13,716 nucleotides of DNA from Nitrospira_G sp035457545 (GTDB lineage Bacteria; Nitrospirota; Nitrospiria; Nitrospirales; Nitrospiraceae). The translations under genes and the position numbers were made by a program. Every line of letters begins with the position of its first letter. Position 1 is the stretch's first letter. Under the pieces are notes generated by a model. The model had not been told where the DNA came from, made no database searches, and saw only the letters and a list, made by a program, of their open reading frames with translations. Shown piece by piece: positions 7,141-13,716 of the stretch. The stretch is from NCBI GenBank assembly GCA_035457545.1, contig DATIBM010000264.1:1-13716 (forward strand), written 5' to 3'.

Positions 7141-9023
7141 TGAGCTGCTCCGAAGCCTTTCTTGACGGAACGGTAGGCCTGCTGCGGATGGGCGGGATTG
7201 TCGGGATGGACATATTCTAGTTCGCCGTCTCGAATCATGGGCGCGAGGTAGGTGCGGCGCACATACTCGGCATTGCGTCCTAAGAGGCTGGCGATTTCCG
7301 CCTGTCGCAATGGTCGCCACGCGCACAAGCGATAAATAACGGCCTGTATCTCCGCCGGCGTTGACCGCTTTCCCAGACCACGGACGGCTTGAAGAATGTC
7401 GTCAGGCAAGAGGGGGAACCCCTCAGGTAAGCCGGAGAACCCCTGAGGTAAGCCAAGAGACCCCTGAGGTAACGGCTTACCTAGGGGACTAGCCTCCTGC
7501 GGTAGGCCCCCAGGCCTCTGCAACTGCGGGCTTAGCAGCTTTGTGGTCGGCACATAGTAGGTCGCAGCCCCTTTGCCTTTTTGTTCCAACAGCCCAAGCC
7601 CGCGCAGCCGCTTCAGCCGAACACTGGCCGAGAGGGTATCGACGCGGTTGATGTCGCGATAGAGGGCATTGTTGATGGCGCCGACTTCTCGGACGACGAT
7701 CAAGGCCCGGGCCTCGTCGTCCGTGAGCTGACACTCGTTGAACTGGCTGAGCCAGGCCACATCGTCCGGTCCGAGTAGATGATGGACCAACAACGTGACC
7801 GTAAACGTGTCCTTCTCCCGGTCGGATTCAAACAAGGGGGCCGTGAGGTTGGCCCGGGCCATGGCCTCCCGCATCGCCCGAATGCCGGTCCCCTTCGTCT
7901 CCGCCAAACCAACTTCGTGAAGCACGGCGGCGATCTTGTCGTTGCGCGTCAATGAGCCCGGCTCTCCCAGGCGATCGTCAGGGATCAAGGAATGACCGGG
8001 GTTGCGTATCTCGATGCGGTTGGCGTAGCGGATGATCTGCACCGGTTGTCGCATGCGATAACTCCGGTGCATCAGGGCATTGACGATCGCCTCACGAATA
8101 ACGTTTCGAGGAACGAGCGGCACGTCACGGCGGTGGATGCTCTCCGGCCCAAGCGAGAAGGCTTTGGGGATATCGCTCAACACATGCCCGACCACGCGCG
8201 GGATCAGCGTCAATAACGACTCCAGCATCTCCACCGTTTGGTAGCGATGGTCCGGATCGGGTACCCATTCCCGCCCCTCGACCAGAATGTAGTCGACGCG
8301 GACCATTGGGAAGTGACGCCTCAATGAGGCCGGTTTCCCAAAGAGCATCATTCCCGCGATCGTCAGGCATGGCTTTCCTTGGTCTTCTCCCGTGGCACCC
8401 AGCGCACGGAGTAATTCATGCTCGGCGAAGTTCAATTCGGCTGCGTTCGGATTCACCTCGGCCCTTGCCCGGCGGTACTCCGCCAGTGCTCGTGGGTCGA
8501 TATCCTCCAGAGAGGTTCCCGCGACAGGGGTTTCGTCGTAACTTCGGTGGTCGCGTAGTTGGTAGAACAGGGCAAGGTCCTCTTCCGTGCAATGCTGATC
8601 CGTCGAGCCGATGCGCCGGAACGCTCCCCTGGGCAGGCCCATGCTCTTGATATAGACAGGCTTCTCGTGCGGCTGGGCCTCAGGAATATAGGCGACCACG
8701 ATGCTCTTTCTGTTCCGCTTCTCGACCGAGATCACGGGGCGGATTGACACGCTCAACATCTCCCGGCACTTCGTCGCCAAGTCTGCTTGAAGCTGATCCG
8801 GGTTCGGCACCCCGACGATCTCATATTCCGGAAACAGTTTTCCCTCGGCCAAACTCACGCCCAGCAGCAAGTAGCCGCCGTTGCGGTTGGGCTCGTTGGC
8901 GAAGGCGGAGACGGTCTCCAACATGCTGTTGCCGAATTTCTCCGCCCGCTTGGCTTCGATTTCCACCGACTCGTCGCCGCTTTGGAGTTTCTGGAATAAA
9001 TCGTCGAAAGACCAGACCGTCAT
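7137..9023 (-). CDS. AlbA_2 (Schlafen-type) domain protein with GHKL/HATPase_c_4-like region, inside Type I RM operon
   Basis: 628 aa. The AlbA_2 domain spans ~5-130: VEIEAKRA (20-27), then ETVSAFANEP and GGYLLLGV (49-56). An ATPase-like region follows (~290-400) with REAIVNALMHRSY (310-322, the N-box), IRNPGH (339-344), KGTGIRAM (377-384); this matches the C-terminal ATP-binding domain usual in these proteins. A winged-helix segment (~425-490), a repeat linker (~506-540) and a second winged-helix-like segment (~555-620) complete it. Members are annotated as ATP-binding transcriptional regulators or helicase-related proteins and often sit in Type I restriction operons; their action is poorly defined. 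ATP and nucleic-acid binding are inferred from domains. Start: ATG 9023 overlaps the hsdR stop as ATGA, with AAAGGA ten bases upstream. It ends in another ATGA overlap with hsdS, so its dose is tied to the complex. It could tune restriction, act as backup abortive defence, or regulate transcription (inference). Confidence 0.88.
   Translation of the reverse strand: MTVWSFDDLFQKLQSGDESVEIEAKRAEKFGNSMLETVSAFANEPNRNGGYLLLGVSLAEGKLFPEYEIVGVPNPDQLQADLATKCREMLSVSIRPVISVEKRNRKSIVVAYIPEAQPHEKPVYIKSMGLPRGAFRRIGSTDQHCTEEDLALFYQLRDHRSYDETPVAGTSLEDIDPRALAEYRRARAEVNPNAAELNFAEHELLRALGATGEDQGKPCLTIAGMMLFGKPASLRRHFPMVRVDYILVEGREWVPDPDHRYQTVEMLESLLTLIPRVVGHVLSDIPKAFSLGPESIHRRDVPLVPRNVIREAIVNALMHRSYRMRQPVQIIRYANRIEIRNPGHSLIPDDRLGEPGSLTRNDKIAAVLHEVGLAETKGTGIRAMREAMARANLTAPLFESDREKDTFTVTLLVHHLLGPDDVAWLSQFNECQLTDDEARALIVVREVGAINNALYRDINRVDTLSASVRLKRLRGLGLLEQKGKGAATYYVPTTKLLSPQLQRPGGLPQEASPLGKPLPQGSLGLPQGFSGLPEGFPLLPDDILQAVRGLGKRSTPAEIQAVIYRLCAWRPLRQAEIASLLGRNAEYVRRTYLAPMIRDGELEYVHPDNPAHPQQAYRSVKKGFGAAQ
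7419..7487. repeat. 21-base tandem repeat plus inverted copy in the AlbA-protein linker
   Basis: CCCCTSAGGTAA begins at 7419, 7440 and 7461 (S is C in the first copy, G in the others), giving an exact 21-base period. The first two copies continue to AAGCC. An inverted copy, GGCTTACCTAGGGG (7474-7487), can pair with CCCCTGAGGTAAGCC (7440-7454) to form a 14-base-pair stem with one bulged base and a 19-base loop. In the protein these are 7-residue units LPQGSLG, LPQGFSG and LPEGFPL (residues 518-538), preceded by less regular Leu-Pro/Gly units. The frame is kept by the multiple-of-three unit, so copy number could vary without breaking the gene. Confidence 0.8.
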
Positions 9024-11410
9024 GCCGAGAACATCCTTTGTTTCGCTTCGTGGAGGATCTCAGCCGGTTTCCCGATGGCTTTCAGCGCTGCCAGGCCGCC
9101 GGCCTTGACGACATCCGGCGTCTGGAAGACGCGAGGGTTTTCTAACGCCTCTGTCCCTGCTTGAGAAAACTGGGCTGCCAGGGCCTTCAGGGTCGCCGCT
9201 GTGTCCGCCGGAAGCCCTGTGAGCCACGCGGCGTGCTTGTAGACGAAGGCTTCACTCCTCCCTTGACGGGTTCGGGGATTCAGCCCATATCCCACCTCCG
9301 CCAATACATCGTAGAGATCGTACTCGCTCATGCCTTCCAGTGCCTGTACCAGGCGAGGTGCTCGCCCGCCATCCGGCAAATTGGCGAGCAGTTCCAGGCG
9401 TTCGGCTCGGTTGATCCACCGGGAGCGGAACTGATCCAAGGACGGGGCTTCCTTCACAAGCTCCCTTGCCAGTTTCGCTTTATATTCCTCGACGGTGATC
9501 GGCACCGCTGCTCCATCGACCTGGGCGACGATATAACGGCCTGCTTGTGACACGCGTACATCGAACCCCTCGACCTGGATAATGGGTTCTGGGGGTGGCG
9601 GTGGTTCGGGGCCTTCTTTTCGCGGCAGCGTGGGCTTTGCGATGAATTCTTCCCCGAAGAGTCTGGTGGCGTCCGTATAATCGTAGACTCGAAACATGAG
9701 CTTGCCGGAGGGCGTGTCGATTCGCGTACCCCTGCCGACCATCTGGTAGAACGCAATGGGTGAGCGAACGTACTTGAAAAAGACGATGTTCCGGACAATG
9801 GGGACGTCAACCCCGGTCGTCAGCAGGTCCACCGTCGTGGCAATGAAATGGTGTCTGGTCCCCCCGCGAAGATCTGCGATGTAATCGGCTCCCCCGACCG
9901 ATGCGGTACATTTGAACGCGTACGATTCCAAGCGTGGCCTGTTGTTCTTGGCGCACCAATCCGCGTAGAGATTGTTCATGGCGGCTGCAACATCGTCGGC
10001 GTGTCGGTCTCGGCGGCAAAAGATGATGGTTTTTTGCTCCGGTCCGCCCGTTTCCAGAAGGTGCGCAAAAAGGTCGCCGGTCATGGCCGCAACCCGCTCG
10101 GGCATGAGGAGCTTGTCTTCGATGGCGTGAGGATCGTATCGATCCCGCGCGCTCTCTCGGCTCATGGCATGGCCTGTGACGGCGTTTGTCAGGACCTTTC
10201 CACGCAGATCATCTCGTGTCACGCCATGTTCTCGCTCATTCACTTCCCTATTGTCGTGAAACAGGTCGAACCGATGAATTTCGCAGGCAGCGAGATATCC
10301 GTCTTCGATTCCCTGGCCCATGTCGTATTCGTAGACCGGCTCGCCGAAGTGCTGAAGGTTATCGGCTGAGATCTGCGCATCGGCTTGCGCCTCTCTCGTT
10401 TCCTCGGTGATCTTGAGTTTCCGGGGAGTCGCGGTGAGACCGATCTGCACGGCCTCTGGATTCCGGGTCAAGACCTGGGACCACTTGCCCCATGCCGAGC
10501 GATGGCACTCATCAATGATGATATGGCTGAAATAGTGTTCCGGATAATGCGTGACCAGGAAATTCGCCGTAGCTTCTTCGGTATCCACATCCAAGGTTTG
10601 ATAGGTGGCAATGTGGATACGGGCGTTTTTGGCGTTATTGCTGCCATCGGGCTTCCGATAGACCGGGGCCGCATCCGCCCCGAATGTGTTATGAAACGCC
10701 CCGGTGCCTTGTTTGCGAAGCTCGTCACGATCGCACACGAACAAGGCTCGCCGGAGATGACCGGCGTCTGCAATCCGTTTGAGCAGATTAACGGCGATGA
10801 AGGTCTTCCCGGAACCGGTCGCCAATGAAAGGAGTGCCCGGCGCGGCAGGCCGGTTCGTTCACAGCGAGCGATCTTTTCCAGCACCGCTCGGATGGCCGC
10901 GTCCTGGTAATACCGGCGGGTGGCCTCTCCACCTGAGTAGGGGACGAGCAAGGGTTTTGCCGCGGGATCATCAAGACTGAATCCCACTCGCGCTTCGTAA
11001 CGAAGGCGTAGATCGTTCGGCGTCGGGAACTCTGAGAGCGGACGAGGAGAAGAAGTCAGGCTGGTCGTGCGGTCGTACTCGACGAACAGGTGCCCGTTGC
11101 TCGAAAACACGAAGGGAACATTCAGCCGCTTTGATGAAGCGTACAACTTGGCTTGCTCTAGGCCGTGATTGGGAGGCAACCGCTCTGCCTTGGCCTCGAT
11201 AAGCGCGATCGCAACGGGCTGGGCATCCGGATTGACCTTGATTCTGAGCGTATAATCGACACGTCCTTTGGCTCGGGGACGGGGCCTGCCATCGATGATG
11301 TCAATGGTGGGAGCGGTTTCTTCCCGCCGGATTAAATCTTCCAGCCATCCGCGGGCATGGATAGCTGGATCGATTAATTTCGCCCTGGTATCTGACTCGC
11401 CAAAACTCAA
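9020..11410 (-). CDS. hsdR: Type I restriction endonuclease subunit HsdR (EcoEI-type)
   Basis: 796 aa, normal for the EcoEI-like group. The N-terminal PD-(D/E)xK nuclease has D52 (VDYTL), E72-A-K74 (IEAKAE) and Q86. The SF2 helicase/translocase shows Walker A ATGSGKT (197-203), DECH (300-303), TATP (326-329), TTGVDVP (531-537) and QMVGRGTR (556-563). Residues ~650-790 match the EcoEI R C-terminal region, which contacts the methylase core. With HsdM and HsdS it recognises unmethylated sites, pulls DNA in using ATP and cuts at a distance. The start is TTG at 11410: GGGGAG lies five bases upstream and the N-terminus SFGESDTRAKLIDP is the family's usual beginning. It is the first gene of the operon, and its TGA overlaps the next ATG. 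All catalytic residues are present, so the nuclease looks active. The counted line 10561-10620 is 47% GC, well below the flanks. Confidence 0.95.
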   Translation of the reverse strand: MSFGESDTRAKLIDPAIHARGWLEDLIRREETAPTIDIIDGRPRPRAKGRVDYTLRIKVNPDAQPVAIALIEAKAERLPPNHGLEQAKLYASSKRLNVPFVFSSNGHLFVEYDRTTSLTSSPRPLSEFPTPNDLRLRYEARVGFSLDDPAAKPLLVPYSGGEATRRYYQDAAIRAVLEKIARCERTGLPRRALLSLATGSGKTFIAVNLLKRIADAGHLRRALFVCDRDELRKQGTGAFHNTFGADAAPVYRKPDGSNNAKNARIHIATYQTLDVDTEEATANFLVTHYPEHYFSHIIIDECHRSAWGKWSQVLTRNPEAVQIGLTATPRKLKITEETREAQADAQISADNLQHFGEPVYEYDMGQGIEDGYLAACEIHRFDLFHDNREVNEREHGVTRDDLRGKVLTNAVTGHAMSRESARDRYDPHAIEDKLLMPERVAAMTGDLFAHLLETGGPEQKTIIFCRRDRHADDVAAAMNNLYADWCAKNNRPRLESYAFKCTASVGGADYIADLRGGTRHHFIATTVDLLTTGVDVPIVRNIVFFKYVRSPIAFYQMVGRGTRIDTPSGKLMFRVYDYTDATRLFGEEFIAKPTLPRKEGPEPPPPPEPIIQVEGFDVRVSQAGRYIVAQVDGAAVPITVEEYKAKLARELVKEAPSLDQFRSRWINRAERLELLANLPDGGRAPRLVQALEGMSEYDLYDVLAEVGYGLNPRTRQGRSEAFVYKHAAWLTGLPADTAATLKALAAQFSQAGTEALENPRVFQTPDVVKAGGLAALKAIGKPAEILHEAKQRMFSA

Positions 11411-11611
11411 GATATCTCCCCGGAAAGCGGCCTGGACAGGGGAGTCTAGCGAAAGTGCGCGACAAAAAGCGAGGCTTCAAGGAGGCATCGGAGGATCGTC
11501 GGTTGGGTTGAACGTGCTCATATGGAAGACAAGACGAGAAAGGATACGCATGCTTCGATCGACAAGGCGATCTGTCCTAGCGAAACCTGATTGGGCAAGC
11601 GCGGAGCAGGC
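11411..11611 (-). promoter_or_regulatory. hsdR upstream region with a 9-base direct repeat
   Basis: 200 bases between the OB-fold gene stop and the hsdR start must hold the operon's promoter if it has its own. No hexamer pair with good spacing stands out; TAGACT (- strand, 11442-11447) is a possible -10 without a convincing -35. CTAGCGAAA occurs on the + strand at 11446-11454 and again at 11577-11585, so one copy overlaps that -10. This could be an operator pair, but it may be chance. A 24-codon frame (11477-11551, -) lacks a Shine-Dalgarno. Confidence 0.3.
11416..11421 (-). promoter_or_regulatory. Ribosome binding site for hsdR TTG start
   Basis: GGGGAG on the - strand, five bases before TTG at 11410-11408. 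It decides the start, since no in-frame ATG fits the conserved N-terminus. Confidence 0.6.
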
Positions 11612-12109
11612 TTACGGCAGCGCCGGACGGGGCGGCAGGTCAGGCGTCTCCTCCGGCGATAGCTCGGGCGGGAGCGGCCAGATGCGCACCGCCATCGCCT
11701 GCACCTCGTGGGCGTTCATCACCGGAATCCGCCGGCCGTCCAGCGCCATGAAAAAGAGGTCTCGTCCCGGTTGCTGGATAGTCAGCTCGACGAGGACGGT
11801 TTCGCCGTCGGAGACGTCCGGGTCCTTCACGAGGGGAATCTGGCATCGCCCCATGACCAACACCGGCAGGGCCCCGGTCTGGTCCACCAGGCGGAAGGAA
11901 TAGGCCGCATAGCAAATCGTGCCGTTGTTCAGTTGATAGGGATCGAAGGGGCGCACGTTCTCCACGGTGCCGCGGACCAGGACCTGATGGAGATGATACC
12001 GGTCGGGCGCCGCCAGCAACTCTTCGATCGGGACCGGCTCGCCGCTCTGGGCCCAGAGGGCGCAAGGCCAGAACCATATCAGCGTGATGAGCCAGCGACG
12101 ATGAGTCAT
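11612..12109 (-). CDS. Secreted OB-fold-like protein of unknown function
   Basis: 165 aa from ATG 12109. A classic signal peptide occupies residues 1-20: MTHRR, a hydrophobic stretch with several Trp, and a cut after L-W-A. The mature part has E-L-L-A-A-P-D-R-Y followed by beta-strand-like segments VLVRGTVENV, YSFRLVDQTG, ALPVLVMGRC and ETVLVELTIQ. This is the pattern of small periplasmic OB-fold domains, where P-x-x-Y precedes a V-x-V-x-G-x-V strand. The mature protein has exactly two cysteines (C66, C89), a possible disulfide. A Pro-rich tail (~145-165) ends it. The frame opens at 12193, but those extra codons cover the promoter and would bury the signal peptide, so 12109 is preferred although its Shine-Dalgarno is poor. 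Ligand and role are unknown. High GC (73% in line 11641-11700) marks it as backbone outside the restriction block. Confidence 0.75.
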   Translation of the reverse strand: MTHRRWLITLIWFWPCALWAQSGEPVPIEELLAAPDRYHLHQVLVRGTVENVRPFDPYQLNNGTICYAAYSFRLVDQTGALPVLVMGRCQIPLVKDPDVSDGETVLVELTIQQPGRDLFFMALDGRRIPVMNAHEVQAMAVRIWPLPPELSPEETPDLPPRPALP

Positions 12110-12165
12110 GCTCGGGGGCTGGGAAAACGGCGGGCGACAGCACATCCGCCTGGCAAGCCGGCCCC

Positions 12166-12193
12166 ATTGTATCATTCTTCCTCGATCCGTCAT
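12166..12193 (-). promoter_or_regulatory. Promoter for the OB-fold protein gene
   Basis: On the - strand ATGACG (12188-12193) is followed after 16 bases by TACAAT (12166-12171). The -10 matches five of six consensus bases and the -35 four. Transcription would start about 50 bases before the ATG at 12109. Confidence 0.4.
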
Positions 12194-12229
12194 GCATTCC
12201 CTGCTCTTCTGCGTTCGGCCTCGAAAGGC

Positions 12230-12235
12230 TATAAT
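12230..12235 (+). promoter_or_regulatory. Perfect TATAAT -10 box for the M20 peptidase gene
   Basis: TATAAT at 12230-12235 lies about 40 bases before the ATG at 12277. The -35 position (TTCTGC at 12207-12212 for a 17-base spacer) is poor, so the promoter may be weak or activator-dependent. It is back-to-back with the promoter of the divergent OB-fold gene. Confidence 0.5.
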
Positions 12236-12262
12236 GCGCGACCACTGTCATCCACGTGACCC

Positions 12263-12267
12263 AGGAG
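12263..12267 (+). promoter_or_regulatory. Ribosome binding site for the M20 peptidase gene
   Basis: AGGAG, nine bases before ATG 12277. It favours that ATG over the in-frame GTG at 12256, which lies upstream of this site. Confidence 0.6.
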
Positions 12268-12276
12268 CCCTTCCCG

Positions 12277-13647
12277 ATGAGCGAGTTCAACCGACGCCTG
12301 CTCCAGTACCTGGCCGACAACCGATCCCGTTTTGAAGACCTGCTTGGGAGCATGGTCGAAGTGCCATCCGTCAGCATGGACCCGGAACGGGCCAAGGATG
12401 TCCGCCGGATGGCCGAGCTGGGCGCGCAGATCTTGAAGGAGTTCGGCGCGGAGGCGCAGGTGGTCGAGACCGGCGGTCATCCGCTGGTCTCAGCCGGTTG
12501 GACGACCGGGGCGAAACATCCGACGGTCACCATCTATAACCACTTGGATGTGCAGCCGGCCCAGGAGCCGGAATGGAAGCAGGACCCCTTTGCCTTTCGG
12601 AAGGACGACGGCATCTATCACGGCCGGGGGACGACCGACGACAAGGGGCCGGCACTCACCGCTTTGTTTGCCGCCAAATTCGCAATCGATCAAGGCCTGC
12701 CCCTCAACATTCGGTTCCTCTGGGAGCTGGAGGAGGAAATCGGGAGCCCCCATTTCGCCAAGACCTTGCGCAACCGCGACGCCATTCCCAAACCCGATTC
12801 GGTGGTGATCTCGGATACGATCTGGATCTCCAACGATCAACCGGCCATCGCGGTCGGGCTGCGGGGCCTGCTCGCGGTGCGCTGTTCCCTGGTCACTGGG
12901 TCGAAGGACGCCCACTCGGGCGTCACAGGCGGAGCGGCGCGCAACCCGCTCGTCGAGCTGGCGGAGGTCGTGGCCGCCTGCGTGGATGCCAAATCGGGAC
13001 GGGTGAAGATCCCCGGATTCTATCGGGATGTCCTGCCGCTGTCAGCAATAGAGAGGAAGAGTTTTCTGCGATCGGGCTTCGACGTGCCCCGTTTCATGAA
13101 GGCCTATGGCTTTCAGTCGCTCCGCACGAAGAACGCGGCCGAGGTCATGGAACGGATCTGGGCGAAACCGACGTTTGAAGTGCACGGGCTCACGGGCGGC
13201 TACCAGGGCCCTGGCGTGAAGACCGTGGTGCCTTGGAAGGGCGAGCTTAAGGCCAGCATGAGGTTGGTGCCGAACCAAACACCGGAGAAGATCTTCGAGC
13301 TGTTTAAACGTCACGTGGCCAAGGTGAATCCCTCCGTCACGGTCGAGTGCGACGGCATGTTGCATCCCTTCAAGGGTTGGTCAACGGGACCCTATGTCGA
13401 GGCGATTCAACAGGCCATCCGCGCCGGATTCGGCAAGGACCCGGCCTTCACGCGCGAGGGCGGGTCGATCGGCGCGGTGGTCAGCATGGAGAAGGCCTGG
13501 AAGGTGCCGATTCTCTTTCTGGGGCTCAGCCTCCCGGAGCATGGTTACCATGCTCCGAACGAACGGTTCGATTGGCGTCAGGCATCCGGCGGCATGAAGG
13601 CCTTCGCGGCGTATTTTGCGGAGCTGGCGAAGATGGGGAAACAGTAG
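12277..13647 (+). CDS. M20-family metallopeptidase (dipeptidase, CNDP/ArgE-DapE-like)
   Basis: 456 aa, usual for M20 dipeptidases. Di-zinc site residues are all visible: H89 and D91 (NHLDVQP), bridging D121 (GRGTTDDKG), catalytic E153 and metal ligand E154 (EEEIGS), D180 (VISD) and the late His in EHGYHAPNE. A lid/dimerisation domain occupies the middle (~195-310), with the conserved DAHSG loop and the G-Y-Q-G-P-G motif. The family hydrolyses dipeptides or small N-acyl amino acids in the cytoplasm, and no signal peptide is seen. The exact substrate cannot be read. ATG 12277 was chosen for its AGGAG. The gene ends at TAG 13645-13647; the last 69 bases of the window show no terminator or further gene. 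Codon use and GC (62% in line 13381-13440) are those of the backbone. It is unrelated in function to the restriction block. Confidence 0.93.
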   Translation: MSEFNRRLLQYLADNRSRFEDLLGSMVEVPSVSMDPERAKDVRRMAELGAQILKEFGAEAQVVETGGHPLVSAGWTTGAKHPTVTIYNHLDVQPAQEPEWKQDPFAFRKDDGIYHGRGTTDDKGPALTALFAAKFAIDQGLPLNIRFLWELEEEIGSPHFAKTLRNRDAIPKPDSVVISDTIWISNDQPAIAVGLRGLLAVRCSLVTGSKDAHSGVTGGAARNPLVELAEVVAACVDAKSGRVKIPGFYRDVLPLSAIERKSFLRSGFDVPRFMKAYGFQSLRTKNAAEVMERIWAKPTFEVHGLTGGYQGPGVKTVVPWKGELKASMRLVPNQTPEKIFELFKRHVAKVNPSVTVECDGMLHPFKGWSTGPYVEAIQQAIRAGFGKDPAFTREGGSIGAVVSMEKAWKVPILFLGLSLPEHGYHAPNERFDWRQASGGMKAFAAYFAELAKMGKQ

Positions 13648-13716
13648 GGCATCCGTGTTGATCCTGTGCTCCCGGAGCCCGCGCGCTCAGAAGCACGCTC
13701 GCTCGACGGCCGCAGT

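Noticed and set aside
7141..7326. N-terminal extension of hsdS
   Set aside because: The 62 extra residues are Arg/Pro/Ser-rich and lie inside the AlbA gene. ATG 7140 has an ATGA overlap and a Shine-Dalgarno.
11477..11551. 24-codon leader peptide upstream of hsdR
   Set aside because: No Shine-Dalgarno before either possible ATG and no attenuator-like codon run. Frames this short are expected by chance.
11640..12395. 251-codon open frame on the - strand overlapping the OB-fold and M20 genes
   Set aside because: Out-of-frame shadow rich in Arg, Pro and Ser. It covers the divergent promoters and both gene starts.

Overview
The window is bacterial chromosomal DNA with a high-GC backbone. In 60-base lines counted by hand, flanking genes run at about 62-73% GC. 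An inserted block in the middle runs at about 42-50%. Gene density, Shine-Dalgarno sites and ATGA start/stop overlaps are all bacterial. The flank gene set (SET-domain protein, secreted TPR protein, RecB-like TM0106 nuclease, lytic transglycosylase, secreted OB-fold protein, M20 peptidase) fits an environmental high-GC Gram-negative bacterium. Nitrospirota would be my guess, but nothing here proves it.

Left flank (1-3703). The 3' part of a SET-domain methyltransferase gene runs off the left edge on the + strand. It is overlapped by a gene for an exported protein with five exact 48-residue TPR-like repeats. Facing them on the - strand are a TM0106-family RecB-like nuclease gene and, upstream of it, a membrane-anchored lytic transglycosylase gene.

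Centre (about 3704-11611). A complete Type I restriction-modification operon lies on the - strand, transcribed in the order hsdR, AlbA/Schlafen-type putative ATPase, hsdS, hsdM. Two of its three junctions are 4-base ATGA overlaps and the third has one base between stop and start, so the four genes look translationally coupled. HsdR (nuclease-translocase), HsdS (two target-recognition domains) and HsdM (N6-adenine methylase) would form the restriction complex. The embedded AlbA/GHKL-like protein is the accessory, least understood part. The block has lower GC than both flanks, with sharp changes near 3700 and 11600, which suggests a horizontally acquired defence cassette between the transglycosylase gene and the OB-fold gene. 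No integrase, transposase or tRNA gene is visible.

The only gene-free stretch over 300 bases (3704-4061) holds a cluster of TTGAAAG/CTTTCAA arms that can form mutually exclusive hairpins. It also holds a possible promoter for the transglycosylase gene.

Right flank (11612-13716). A secreted OB-fold-like protein gene (-) and an M20 metallopeptidase gene (+) diverge from a 167-base intergenic region with a recognisable promoter in each direction.

I see no clearly new system. The best candidates for a second look are the AlbA protein locked inside the Type I operon, with its variable-looking 21-base repeat linker, and the alternative-hairpin cluster downstream of hsdM.
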